Shown one piece after another: positions 41,863 to 49,667 of a stretch of 64,000 nucleotides of DNA. This stretch comes from Deltaproteobacteria bacterium (lineage in GTDB: Bacteria; Myxococcota_A; Polyangia; JACPQR01). The notes beneath the pieces are model-generated. The model did not search any database, was not told the DNA's origin, and was given only the letters and a program-made list of their open reading frames with translations. The position numbers and the translations under genes were made by a program. The stretch lies in contig JACPQR010000044.1 in assembly GCA_016190375.1 (NCBI GenBank), forward strand, positions 17,574 to 81,573, given 5' to 3'. Numbering within the stretch: position 1 is the stretch's first letter; every line of letters starts with the position of its first letter.

Positions 41863-42819
41863 TCAGAAGTGCTGGAAGCCGACCGCGCCCGGCGAGGCGC
41901 GCTGTCCGTCCGAATCGAGGAAAATCGCCCCGGCGCCCGCGACGATCTCGCCGATCCGGGTGGCCCCAAGCGTGTCTGCCCTTGCCGACTCGGCGGGCGG
42001 CAGGGTGAAGAGGAGCTCGTAGTCCTCGCCGCCGCCGAGCGCGAGGTCGACGGGTGAGGCACCCACGAGCCGCGCCAGGTCGGCGTGGCCGGCGATCGTG
42101 GGGACGCGATCGATCCGTACGACGGCGCCCACTCCGGAGGCACGCGCCAGCCGTTCGAGGTCGAGGGCCAGGCCGTCGGAGACGTCGATGGCCGAGGTCG
42201 CCAGACCGCTCAGGGAGCGCCCGACGTCGACGCGCGCCCTCGGCGCACGGAAGCGCTCGACCGCCGCGCGGGCGCCGGGTGCCGCCTCCAGCCCGGCCGC
42301 GACCAGGCGCAAGCCGAGCGCCGCGGCTCCGAGCGGACCGCTCACGAGAAGGTGGTCTCCCGGGCGTGCGCCCGACCTCAGGAGGGCGGGCACGTCCCTG
42401 GGCAGCGTCCCGATCGCCGTGACGGTCAGCGACAGCTCGGCCGCACGCGAGAAGTTCCCGCCCACGACCGAGCAGCCGCGGTCGCGCGCTCGGGATGCGA
42501 AGGCGTCGATCACCGTCCGGACGAGCTCCTCGTCGAGCGGCGCGCGGGCGCCGATGGCCAGGAGCAGCGAGTGCGGCTCCGCTCCCATCGCGGCGAGGTC
42601 GGAGAGGTTGACCTCGACGGCCCGAGCTCCGACCTCGGCCGCCGAGATCCAGCGCAGATCGAAGTGCACTCCCTCGAAGAGCGCGTCCGTCGTCACGACC
42701 GCCCGGCTCTCACCGAGCGCGATCACCGCCGCGTCGTCGCCGATGCCCACCTCGACGCCGCGCCCCTTGCCGCCGCCGAAGGCACGGGTGACGTACGCGA
42801 TCAGGTCCTCCTCGGTCAT
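41863..42819 (-). CDS. thiL: Thiamine-monophosphate kinase
   Basis: ThiL (318 residues) phosphorylates thiamine monophosphate to the active cofactor TPP with ATP. Motifs: VGIGDDAAVI with the metal-binding Asp pair, VVTTDALFEGVHFDL, VNLSDLAAMGAEP, GCSVVGGNFSRA, AIDVSDGLALDLERLA and GGGEDYELLFT. Length and motif order are normal. It overlaps the stop of the histidine kinase by ATGA, an unusual pairing with no metabolic logic, so the operon probably only shares transcription. Confidence 0.94.
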   Translation of the reverse strand: MTEEDLIAYVTRAFGGGKGRGVEVGIGDDAAVIALGESRAVVTTDALFEGVHFDLRWISAAEVGARAVEVNLSDLAAMGAEPHSLLLAIGARAPLDEELVRTVIDAFASRARDRGCSVVGGNFSRAAELSLTVTAIGTLPRDVPALLRSGARPGDHLLVSGPLGAAALGLRLVAAGLEAAPGARAAVERFRAPRARVDVGRSLSGLATSAIDVSDGLALDLERLARASGVGAVVRIDRVPTIAGHADLARLVGASPVDLALGGGEDYELLFTLPPAESARADTLGATRIGEIVAGAGAIFLDSDGQRASPGAVGFQHF

Positions 42820-44048
42820 TCCGAACCGGGCTCGACCGGCAGCTCCACGCGGAAAGTCGAGCCCGTCCCGAGCGTGCTCGAGACGCTGACCCTGCCGCCG
42901 AGGGACTCGATCAGGCGCTTCACGATCGACAGACCCAGCCCGGTCCCGCCGTACTGGCGCGTCGACGAGCCGTCCACCTGGTAGAACGCGTCGAACACCC
43001 GCGGCTGGTTCTCCTGTGCGATGCCGATCCCCGTATCGGCGACGGCGATCTCCACGAGCTGATCGGCCGGAGCCAGGAGCGCCAGCCCGACCGGGCTCTG
43101 CATCTCGGGTGGAGGCGTCTTCACGCCGACCGCTACCTGAACGGTGCCACCCGTCGGCGTGAACTTGATCGCGTTGTCGAGGAGGTTCGACACGACCTTC
43201 CGGAGGCGCTCGAGGTCGGTCCTGACCTTCGGCACGCCTTGCCCGATCGCCACCTTGACGTCGAGCCCACGCTTCTGCCAGCCAGCCATCGCGGCCGTGA
43301 CCACGCCTTCGCACAGGGCGCCCACGTCCACTTCGCTGACGTCGACGAGCGCCGCCTCCGCATCGAGCTTGGACAGATCGAGGACGCTGGAGATGAGCGA
43401 GAGGAGGTGCTGGCCTTTCTCGCGGATCGTACCCACGAACTCGATCTGCTCTTCGTTGAGCGCGCCCGCCAGGCCCTCGGCGAGCATCTCGGCATACCCG
43501 AGGATCGAGGTCAGCGGTGTTCTCAGCTCGTGCGAGACCGTGCCCAGGAAGTTGGACTTGAGCCGGTCGAGCTCCTTGACGCGCTCGAGCGATTCGGTGA
43601 GGGCGCGGTTCTTGGCCACGAGCTCGCGGTGGAGCTCCTGCGACGACGAGATCTGCATCCTCGACGCGAGAAAGGCGCGATGGCCCGACCAGAGCACCAC
43701 GTCGAGCACGGACGCGAGGTGCCTGAGGAGCCTCTCCGCCGTCGGGTCCTTCATGCGGGGAAGGGGCGGTGGTCCGGCGTCGCCGGTCAGGCTGAGGGAC
43801 ACGACGCTGTCCGAGGGCATGTACGGCCCCAGGACGAGCGTCCCGAGCACCTCGCCGTCGTAGCTCACCTCGGCGGTGCGGTAAGCCGCGCGCGGAGGGA
43901 GCCTGGGTTGTTCGATGGTCTGGCCCCTCGGGACGACCCGGACCTCCACGCCGAACAGGTCGCGGAAGCTGCGGCAGATCTCGACGAGCCCGCCTTCCGG
44001 AACGAGATCGTCGAGCGTGAGCTTCTGGCCGAGGCTCGGGTCGTCCAT
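42816..44048 (-). CDS. Soluble sensor histidine kinase
   Basis: Kinase of 410 residues without membrane helices. The N-terminal 130 residues form a sensor domain resembling PocR (FRDLFGVEVRVVPRGQTI, then AEVSYDGEVLGTLVLGPY). A coiled coil follows (LHRELVAKNRALTESLERVKEL). Then HisKA (LGTVSHELRTPLTSILGY) and HATPase (LLDNAIKFTPTGG; VADTGIGIA; GTGLGLSIVKRLIESLGG). All boxes are complete. It starts 3 bp after the stop of the MglA-like GTPase gene. The response regulator is not nearby. A functional link with the GTPase is possible but not shown. Confidence 0.9.
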   Translation of the reverse strand: MDDPSLGQKLTLDDLVPEGGLVEICRSFRDLFGVEVRVVPRGQTIEQPRLPPRAAYRTAEVSYDGEVLGTLVLGPYMPSDSVVSLSLTGDAGPPPLPRMKDPTAERLLRHLASVLDVVLWSGHRAFLASRMQISSSQELHRELVAKNRALTESLERVKELDRLKSNFLGTVSHELRTPLTSILGYAEMLAEGLAGALNEEQIEFVGTIREKGQHLLSLISSVLDLSKLDAEAALVDVSEVDVGALCEGVVTAAMAGWQKRGLDVKVAIGQGVPKVRTDLERLRKVVSNLLDNAIKFTPTGGTVQVAVGVKTPPPEMQSPVGLALLAPADQLVEIAVADTGIGIAQENQPRVFDAFYQVDGSSTRQYGGTGLGLSIVKRLIESLGGRVSVSSTLGTGSTFRVELPVEPGSE

Positions 44049-44051
44049 CCG

Positions 44052-44726
44052 CTACCTGTGTCCTCCGTCGCCGAGCACCCTCAGGTGGCGCGTCAGGCTG
44101 AGCATGAAGGCCGCGGCGGAGATCCCGAACTTGCTGCCCAGGTCGTGGTGGTGGTCGAGGCTCGTCCAGGTCAGCTCGGTCAGGCCCAGGAACGTCTCGA
44201 GGACGCCGACGCCCTGGGTCGCGATCGCCCTGTACACGGGCTCGCGCCCCCGGGCCGCGAGGTCGTCGATCTCGGCGTCGGACCGGACCCCGGCGAGGTC
44301 GCGCTTGTTGAACTGCACGACGACCGGCATCGTCTCGATCGCGAGGCCGTTCTGCCGGAGGTTCTCCCTCAGGTCCACGAACGAGCTCGCGTTGTTGCGC
44401 GTCTCGGAGAGCTGCGAATCCGCGATGAACGCCACGCCGTCGGCGTTGGAGAGGACCAGGCGACGCGTCGCGGTGTGCATCACCTGGCCCGGGACGGTGA
44501 ACAGCTTGAGCCGAAGGTGAAGACCCGTGTCGCTCCGGAACTGCAGCGGCAGCAGGTCGAAGAACAGCGTGCGATCGTCACGGGTGTCGAGCGTCATCAG
44601 GCGGCCGCAGCTCACCGGCGAGACGAAGCCGTGGATCTGCTGCAGGTTCGTGGTCTTCCCCGACAGCGCGGGGCCGTAGTACACGAGCTTGATCGTCAGC
44701 TCGCGCTGTGCGAAGTCGACCTGCAA
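44052..44726 (-). CDS. MglA-family small Ras-like GTPase
   Basis: GTPase of 224 residues of the MglA family. P-loop YYGPALSGKTT (about 17-27), switch/G3 region TVPGQ, G4 NKRD, and the MglA-like segment ATRRLVLSNADGVAFIADSQ. MglA controls polarity and gliding in Myxococcus, usually with the roadblock protein MglB. No mglB is seen here, so this may be one of the additional MglA paralogues. The gene starts within the minus-strand cluster that ends in thiL, 3 bp before the kinase gene. Confidence 0.88.
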   Translation of the reverse strand: MQVDFAQRELTIKLVYYGPALSGKTTNLQQIHGFVSPVSCGRLMTLDTRDDRTLFFDLLPLQFRSDTGLHLRLKLFTVPGQVMHTATRRLVLSNADGVAFIADSQLSETRNNASSFVDLRENLRQNGLAIETMPVVVQFNKRDLAGVRSDAEIDDLAARGREPVYRAIATQGVGVLETFLGLTELTWTSLDHHHDLGSKFGISAAAFMLSLTRHLRVLGDGGHR

Positions 44727-44739
44727 CCCTCAGAGGGTA

Positions 44740-45183
44740 TCACCACGCCGCGCGCGAGATCACGAAGAGGAGCATGGCGGCACAGACCGCGAGCGCGAAG
44801 AGGAGGAGCGCCGTCTTGACCCTCCTGACCATCGCGGTCTGTCCCGTTGGCTTGGTAGACAGAAGCGCCTGCTCGGCCAGGAGCGCGAGGCGAGAGAGCT
44901 CGCGCGCGGCACGGGCCTCGCGCCCCTCATCTCGCCTCGCGGCGCCGTACTGCTGGGCCGCGTAGGAGTACAGACCCATGGCCGTGCAGTACTGGACGAA
45001 GCCCCTGTGCTTCGCGTCGTCGTCCCAGGCCGCGACGGCCGCGTCCCACAGCGCGCGAGCCGCCTCGTCCGAGGGCGCTTCGGCCCGCGCCGGGTCGTAG
45101 CGCGCGAAGACCACTCCGCAGCGGTCACAAGCCTCCGCCGCGGACTGCGTATGGCCACATTTCGGGCAGGCCACGGGTGCCAC
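44740..45183 (-). CDS. Zinc-ribbon protein with C-terminal membrane helix
   Basis: Protein of 147 residues from GTG 45183, chosen because it places a zinc ribbon at the N-terminus (CPKCGHTQSAAEACDRCG, four Cys). A helical middle follows (ALWDAAVAAWDDD, FVQYCTAMGLYSYAAQQYG, then an Arg/Ala-rich helix). One C-terminal membrane helix ends the protein (ALLLFALAVCAAMLLFVI). It looks like a cytoplasmic zinc-binding protein tethered by its tail. It lies 13 bp upstream of the MglA-like gene. Function unknown. Confidence 0.7.
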   Translation of the reverse strand: MAPVACPKCGHTQSAAEACDRCGVVFARYDPARAEAPSDEAARALWDAAVAAWDDDAKHRGFVQYCTAMGLYSYAAQQYGAARRDEGREARAARELSRLALLAEQALLSTKPTGQTAMVRRVKTALLLFALAVCAAMLLFVISRAAW

Positions 45184-45345
45184 GGGGACGAGGTTAACAA
45201 GTTCACGACGGGCTCGGGAGGTCCACGGGGCCGCCCAGGCGGCCGCACCACCCAAGCCCGCCACGCACGTGTGTTGCCCCACCTCATCCCACCTGAACGA
45301 GCAAGCAGTACGTCAACGATTTCAACAGGCTGCGAGGGATCGAAG

Positions 45346-45375
45346 TTGACATGGTCGGAAATCGGAGCGTAGGGT
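45346..45375 (+). promoter_or_regulatory. Promoter of the dcw cluster
   Basis: TTGACA (45346-45351), 18-bp spacer, TAGGGT (45370-45375). The -35 is a perfect consensus; the -10 keeps T, A and the final T. It lies 65-95 bp before mraZ in a comparatively AT-rich patch. Confidence 0.6.
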
Positions 45376-45386
45376 CCGCGATGAAG

Positions 45387-45400
45387 TGGGAAATAGTGGG
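45387..45400 (+). promoter_or_regulatory. MraZ-box repeats
   Basis: TGGGAA at 45387 and TGGGAA at 45397, exactly 10 bp apart, just downstream of the presumed transcription start. MraZ octamers repress dcw operons by binding TGGGN direct repeats at this spacing, so autoregulation is likely. Confidence 0.65.
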
Positions 45401-45439
45401 AAGCCGTGTCATCGGCTCCCCAAGAGAGGGCAGAGCGCG

Positions 45440-45883
45440 GTGTTCCGCGGCCGGTACGAGCACAACGTCGATCGAAAGGGTCGCACCAGCCTGCCCGCGC
45501 GCTTCCGCGAGATCCTGGCGGCGCGGGGCGACGAGCGGGTGATCGTCACCTGCGGCCTCGATCCCTGCCTCGTGGCCTATCCGGTCGCGGAGTGGCAGGC
45601 GTTCGAGGAGCGACTGGCGAAGCTGCCGCGCTTCGAGCCCCACGTGGTGCGGATCAAGAGGCTGTACGTCTCGGGCGCGATCGAGAGCCCCGTGGACCGG
45701 CAGGGACGCATCCTGCTCCCGGCGGCGCTGCGCGACCACGCGGGCATCGGACGCGACGTGCTGTTCGCGGGAGTCGTGGACCACATCGAGATCTGGTCGC
45801 TCGATCGCTGGCGCGAGCACTCGCAGGTGGCGGACGAAGAACGAGCGCCCCTCGCCAAGGCGCTCTCGGATCTGGGGCTGTGA
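45440..45883 (+). CDS. mraZ: Transcriptional regulator MraZ
   Basis: MraZ (147 residues) is an AbrB-like DNA-binding protein that controls the dcw operon. Two swapped-hairpin repeats are visible: FRGRYEHNVDRKGRTSLPARFR at the N-terminus and GAIESPVDRQGRILLPAALRDHAG in the middle, each with the D-x-K/Q-G-R core. Start GTG 45440 begins at the conserved FRG sequence; an ATG at 45386 would add an unconserved stretch. It overlaps rsmH by GTGA. Confidence 0.95.
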   Translation: MFRGRYEHNVDRKGRTSLPARFREILAARGDERVIVTCGLDPCLVAYPVAEWQAFEERLAKLPRFEPHVVRIKRLYVSGAIESPVDRQGRILLPAALRDHAGIGRDVLFAGVVDHIEIWSLDRWREHSQVADEERAPLAKALSDLGL

Positions 45884-46776
45884 GCGATGCGGGCGACCGG
45901 CACGAGCCCGTTCTGGGCGACGTCGTCGCGGACTGGCTCGTCCGCCGGCCGGACGGCCTCTACGTCGACGCGACCATCGGCCGCGCCGGCCACGCGCTCG
46001 CGATCCTCGCGCGCCTCGGGCCGAGGGGCAGGCTGCTCGGCATCGACCGGGACCCGGCCGCCGTTCGGGCCTGCCAGGCGATCCTCGGGGGCGAAGGAGG
46101 TCGAGTCGTGGTGATGCAGGCGACCTTCCGCGATCTGCCCGAGATCCTCGCGTCGCGAGGCCAGGCTGCCGCGGACGGGCTGGTCGCCGACCTCGGGCTG
46201 TCGTCGCCCCAGATCGGCGATCCCGCGCGCGGATTCTCCTTCCGCGCCGAAGGGCCGCTCGACATGCGCGCCGATCCGACTCGCGGCGAGACGGCACGCG
46301 AGCTGATCGAGCGCAAGGGCGAACCGGAGCTCGCGGACATTCTCTTTCAGCTCGGCGAGGAGCGGCAGAGCCGGCGCATCGCCCGTGCGATCCGTCGTGC
46401 CCTGGCCGACGGAGCTCTGGAGACGACCGCCGACCTGCGCAGAGCGGTCCACCGCGCGACGGGATCGCGTCCGCGCGGCGGGATCGACCCGGCGACGCGA
46501 ACGTTTCAGGCCCTGCGGATGGCCGTGAACGACGAGCTCGGCCAGCTCGACGCGCTGCTCGCCAGCCTCGGCAAGCTGCTCGCCCCTGGCGGGCGGGCCG
46601 CGATCCTGTCGTACCACTCGCTCGAGGATCGGCGCGTCAAGAACGCGTTCCGCTCCGACCCGCTGCTCGCGCCCCTCACGAAGAAGCCGATCGTCCCGGA
46701 TGCGGACGAGATCGCGCGAAACCCGCGGGCCCGCAGCGCCAAGCTCCGAGTCGCCGAGAGGACGGACCGCTCATGA
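45880..46776 (+). CDS. rsmH: 16S rRNA m4C1402 methyltransferase RsmH
   Basis: RsmH/MraW (298 residues) N4-methylates C1402 of 16S rRNA using SAM. Motifs: HEPVLGDVVADWL, YVDATIGRAGHALAIL (SAM motif I with Arg where Gly is common), LLGIDRDPAAV, DGLVADLGLSSPQIGDPARGFSF, DMRADP, and LSYHSLEDRRVKNAFR near the end. GTG 45880 overlaps the mraZ stop. Its own stop overlaps the ATG of ftsL (TCATGA), fixing the ftsL start before the repeat region. Confidence 0.95.
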   Translation: MSDAGDRHEPVLGDVVADWLVRRPDGLYVDATIGRAGHALAILARLGPRGRLLGIDRDPAAVRACQAILGGEGGRVVVMQATFRDLPEILASRGQAAADGLVADLGLSSPQIGDPARGFSFRAEGPLDMRADPTRGETARELIERKGEPELADILFQLGEERQSRRIARAIRRALADGALETTADLRRAVHRATGSRPRGGIDPATRTFQALRMAVNDELGQLDALLASLGKLLAPGGRAAILSYHSLEDRRVKNAFRSDPLLAPLTKKPIVPDADEIARNPRARSAKLRVAERTDRS

Positions 46777-47267
46777 AGCGAAGCGAAATGACGAGCGAGG
46801 TCGGATTCACTCCGGCCGAGCGAGGGGGGGTCCGGGGGGAGCCGCAGGGTCCCCCCGGTGTAATGACGAGCGAGGTCGGATTCACTCCGGCCGGGCGAGG
46901 GGGGGTCCGGGGGGAGCCGCAGGGTCCCCCCGGTGTGATGACCTCGGGGATCTCATCGCGGGGCTTCCTCTTCCTCTGGACCGTCGCCGTAGCCGCCGCG
47001 ACGGCCGCGTTCGTGCTCCACCTCGGACTGCGGCTTCGCGTCATCGAGCTCGGCTACGCCCTCTCGGAGGGGCGCGCCGTGCAGATCAAGCTCCTCGAGC
47101 GCAGGCGCGAGCTCCAGCTCGAGGCCGCGAGCCTGCGCGAGCCGTCCCGGATCGATTCGATCGCGCGCCAGGCCCTCCAGATGGACGTCCCCGGCTACGA
47201 CAGGATCATCCCGGTCGGCGGCTCGAGGAGCTCGGCCCTGCGGGCAGCGTCCGGGAGGATGCGATGA
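46773..47267 (+). CDS. ftsL: Cell division protein FtsL with repeat-derived N-terminal extension
   Basis: FtsL (164 residues) is a bitopic divisome protein that links FtsQB to FtsWI. The core starts near residue 60: one membrane helix (FLFLWTVAVAAATAAFVLHL) and a periplasmic coiled coil (IELGYALSEGRAVQIKLLER, REPSRIDSIARQALQM). The ATG at 46773 overlaps the rsmH stop, so the first 55 residues are translated. Fifty of them come from a 75-bp tandem repeat (two units of 25 codons, MTSEVGFTPA...). A start at ATG 46938, after the repeat, would give a 109-residue FtsL of normal length but has no ribosome binding site. Identity rests on position and topology. Confidence 0.85.
   Translation: MKRSEMTSEVGFTPAERGGVRGEPQGPPGVMTSEVGFTPAGRGGVRGEPQGPPGVMTSGISSRGFLFLWTVAVAAATAAFVLHLGLRLRVIELGYALSEGRAVQIKLLERRRELQLEAASLREPSRIDSIARQALQMDVPGYDRIIPVGGSRSSALRAASGRMR
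46788..46937 (+). repeat. In-frame 75-bp tandem repeat (two units) inside ftsL
   Basis: Units 46788-46862 and 46863-46937 differ at about two positions. Each begins with ATGACGAGCGAGG and holds a GC hairpin CCGGGGGGA/TCCCCCCGG around a nine-base loop. The period of 25 codons keeps the frame. A third ATGAC follows at 46938. Confidence 0.95.
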
Positions 47268-49594
47268 CGCGCGCCCGGCGGGAAAAGACAGCGCCGAACC
47301 GCGCATCCGCGGCGGCCGCGCTGCCGCCGAACGTCCGCCGCCCGGCCGCCGGCGAGGCGCCAGATCCCAGGAGCGTTCCGGGGCGGCGGATCCTGTGGAT
47401 AAAGCTGCGCATCGGATTCCTCCTGGTTCTTCTCGGCGTTGGGCTCGTGCTCATCGTCAATCGCGCGTGGGCGTTGCAGGTGCGGCAAGGTGACGAGCTT
47501 CGCCAGATGGCGGAGCAGCAGTACCTCCGCGAGGTCCGGCTCCCGGGGCGGCGGGGCATCATCTACGACCGAAACGGTCGCGAGCTCGCCGTGTCGGTGG
47601 ACGTCGAGAGCGTCTACGCGAACCCACGAGAGGTCACGGACCCCGCGCGGACCGCGGCCGCTCTCGCGGGCGCGCTCCAGGTCGACGAGCCCGCGCTGGC
47701 GAAGAAGCTCCAGAGCCGCCGGTTCTTCGTGTGGGTCGACCGTCGGGTCCAGCCCGACGAGGCCGCGGCGGTCCGCGCGCTCCGGCTCCGAGGCGTCCAC
47801 ATCCAGCGAGAGAGCCGGCGCTTCTACCCGAACCGCGATCTCGCCTCGCACGTCCTCGGGTTCGCGGGCCTCGACGCCGCGGGGCTCGAAGGGGTCGAGC
47901 TCACCCAGGACGAGGTCCTGCGCGGCCACGGCGAGGTCATCGCGGGCCTGCGCGACGCGCGCGGCAACCTCGTCTTCGCCGAGGAGCTCATCGACGGTCG
48001 AAGGGTCGCCGGGGGCGACGTGATCCTGTCGATCGACAAGACGATCCAGCACATCGCCGAGGAGGAGCTCGCTGCGGCGATGACGACCTACGAGGCCCGT
48101 GCAGGCTCGGTGGTGGTGATCGAGCCAGCCACCGGCGAGGTCCTCGCGATCGCCAACGCGCCGTCGTTCAACCCCAACGAGTTCGGCCAGGCCGGAGCGT
48201 TCCAGCGCCGGAACCGCGCCGTCTGCGATCGGTTCGAGCCGGGCTCGACGATCAAGATCTTCACGCTCGCCGCGGCCCTCGCCTCGGGGACGCTGCGCCC
48301 GTCGGAGCTCGTCTACTGCGAGAAGGGCCTGTTCGAAATGGCGGACTACGTCATCCACGACGCCCACCGCGACGGCTGGCTCACCCCGACGCAGGTCCTC
48401 GCGCGCTCGTCGAACATCGGCGCCGCCAAGATCGCGCTGGCGCTCGGAAGGACGAGACTGTACCAGTTCTTCCGTCGCTTCGGCTTCGGAGAGGTGACGG
48501 GCGTTCCCCTTCCGGGCGAGACGCCGGGCTCGATCAACGACTACCGGCGGTGGCGCGACGCCGACACGGCCAGCGCCGCGTTCGGTCAGGGGATCAGCAT
48601 GAGCTCGTTCCAGCTCACCATGGCCGTGGCCGCGGTCGCCAACGGCGGCAAGCTCATGCGGCCGCTGCTCGTGAAGCGGATCCTCGACAGCCGCGGCGAG
48701 ACCGCCGAGGAGCTCCTGCCCCGCGTTCGCCGGCGAGTGATCCCCGAGACAACGGCGCGGCTCATCGCGGACATGCTCACGGCCGTGACCGAGGACGGAG
48801 GCACGGGGATCGAGGGCGGCCTCGACGATTACCTCGTCGCGGGCAAGACCGGCACTGCGCAGAAGGCGGACTTCGAGCACGGTGGTTACTCCGAGGATCG
48901 CTGGCTGGCCTCCTTCGTCGGCTTCGTGCCCGCCGACCGCCCGCGCCTCGCGATGACCGTCGTGATCGACGAGCCCATCGTCTCGCACTACGGCGGGATC
49001 GTCGCGGCGCCGGTCTTTCGCAGGATCGCGGATCGCTCGCTGCGCTACCTCGGGGTCGTCCCGAGCTTCGGCGGTGTCGTGCGCCGTCGCCCGCGGCACC
49101 GCGACGGCGTGACGACGCTCGCCCTCGCTGCGGAGGGCGACAGCATCCAGGCGGCCGCGCTGGGCCTTCACTCGCCGCCGCCGGTCCCCGCTGCGGTAGG
49201 CGGCCAGGCGAACCAGGCACCTGGAGCGGAAGGCGCCGCGACCAGTCCGGCGGCCGACGCCACGAGGACCGAGGTGTCATCGGCTCCGGAATCACCCCAG
49301 GCCGAGGTCGAGACCGGCGCCCCGTCGGGGCCGCCGCGCCCGGAGGACGAGGTGATCGTCTGGGAGAGCCCGCGCCGCCCGTCGGCGCCAGCGCTGCAGC
49401 CGATCCCTCGAGGGCAGGTGCGCGTCCCGGACCTGTCGGGGATGACGCTCCGCCAGGCGCTCCTCGCCGTGCGGCGCAAGGGGTTGGGACTGCAGCCCGA
49501 AGGAACCGGCGTGGTCGTGCAGCAGGTTCCGGAGGCTACTTCCGGAGTGCCCCCGCGGACACCCGTTCGTGTCCGCCTGGAGACGATTGACTAG
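47264..49594 (+). CDS. ftsI: Peptidoglycan transpeptidase FtsI (PBP3) with PASTA domain
   Basis: Septal class B penicillin-binding protein, 776 residues. N-terminal membrane helix (IGFLLVLLGVGLVLIVN), PBP dimerisation domain (RLPGRRGIIYDRNGRELAVS), and transpeptidase domain with Ser328 in FEPGSTIKIF, the SSN triad near 382-384, and KTG (Lys528). After an Ala/Pro-rich linker a single PASTA domain closes the protein (RVPDLSGMTLRQALLAVRRKG). PASTA tails are typical of Gram-positive and delta-proteobacterial FtsI, not of enterobacteria. ATG 47264 overlaps the ftsL stop (ATGA). Confidence 0.97.
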   Translation: MTRARREKTAPNRASAAAALPPNVRRPAAGEAPDPRSVPGRRILWIKLRIGFLLVLLGVGLVLIVNRAWALQVRQGDELRQMAEQQYLREVRLPGRRGIIYDRNGRELAVSVDVESVYANPREVTDPARTAAALAGALQVDEPALAKKLQSRRFFVWVDRRVQPDEAAAVRALRLRGVHIQRESRRFYPNRDLASHVLGFAGLDAAGLEGVELTQDEVLRGHGEVIAGLRDARGNLVFAEELIDGRRVAGGDVILSIDKTIQHIAEEELAAAMTTYEARAGSVVVIEPATGEVLAIANAPSFNPNEFGQAGAFQRRNRAVCDRFEPGSTIKIFTLAAALASGTLRPSELVYCEKGLFEMADYVIHDAHRDGWLTPTQVLARSSNIGAAKIALALGRTRLYQFFRRFGFGEVTGVPLPGETPGSINDYRRWRDADTASAAFGQGISMSSFQLTMAVAAVANGGKLMRPLLVKRILDSRGETAEELLPRVRRRVIPETTARLIADMLTAVTEDGGTGIEGGLDDYLVAGKTGTAQKADFEHGGYSEDRWLASFVGFVPADRPRLAMTVVIDEPIVSHYGGIVAAPVFRRIADRSLRYLGVVPSFGGVVRRRPRHRDGVTTLALAAEGDSIQAAALGLHSPPPVPAAVGGQANQAPGAEGAATSPAADATRTEVSSAPESPQAEVETGAPSGPPRPEDEVIVWESPRRPSAPALQPIPRGQVRVPDLSGMTLRQALLAVRRKGLGLQPEGTGVVVQQVPEATSGVPPRTPVRVRLETID

Positions 49595-49667
49595 CGTGCT
49601 GGGAGATCTCGCGGCAAGAAGCGGTGGTTCAGGGTATGCACGAGCCTGCATTGGCCTGGGTGATCGG

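Noticed and set aside
46788..46937. Repeat in ftsL as a CRISPR array
   Set aside because: Only two directly abutting units with no spacers, and the period keeps the reading frame.
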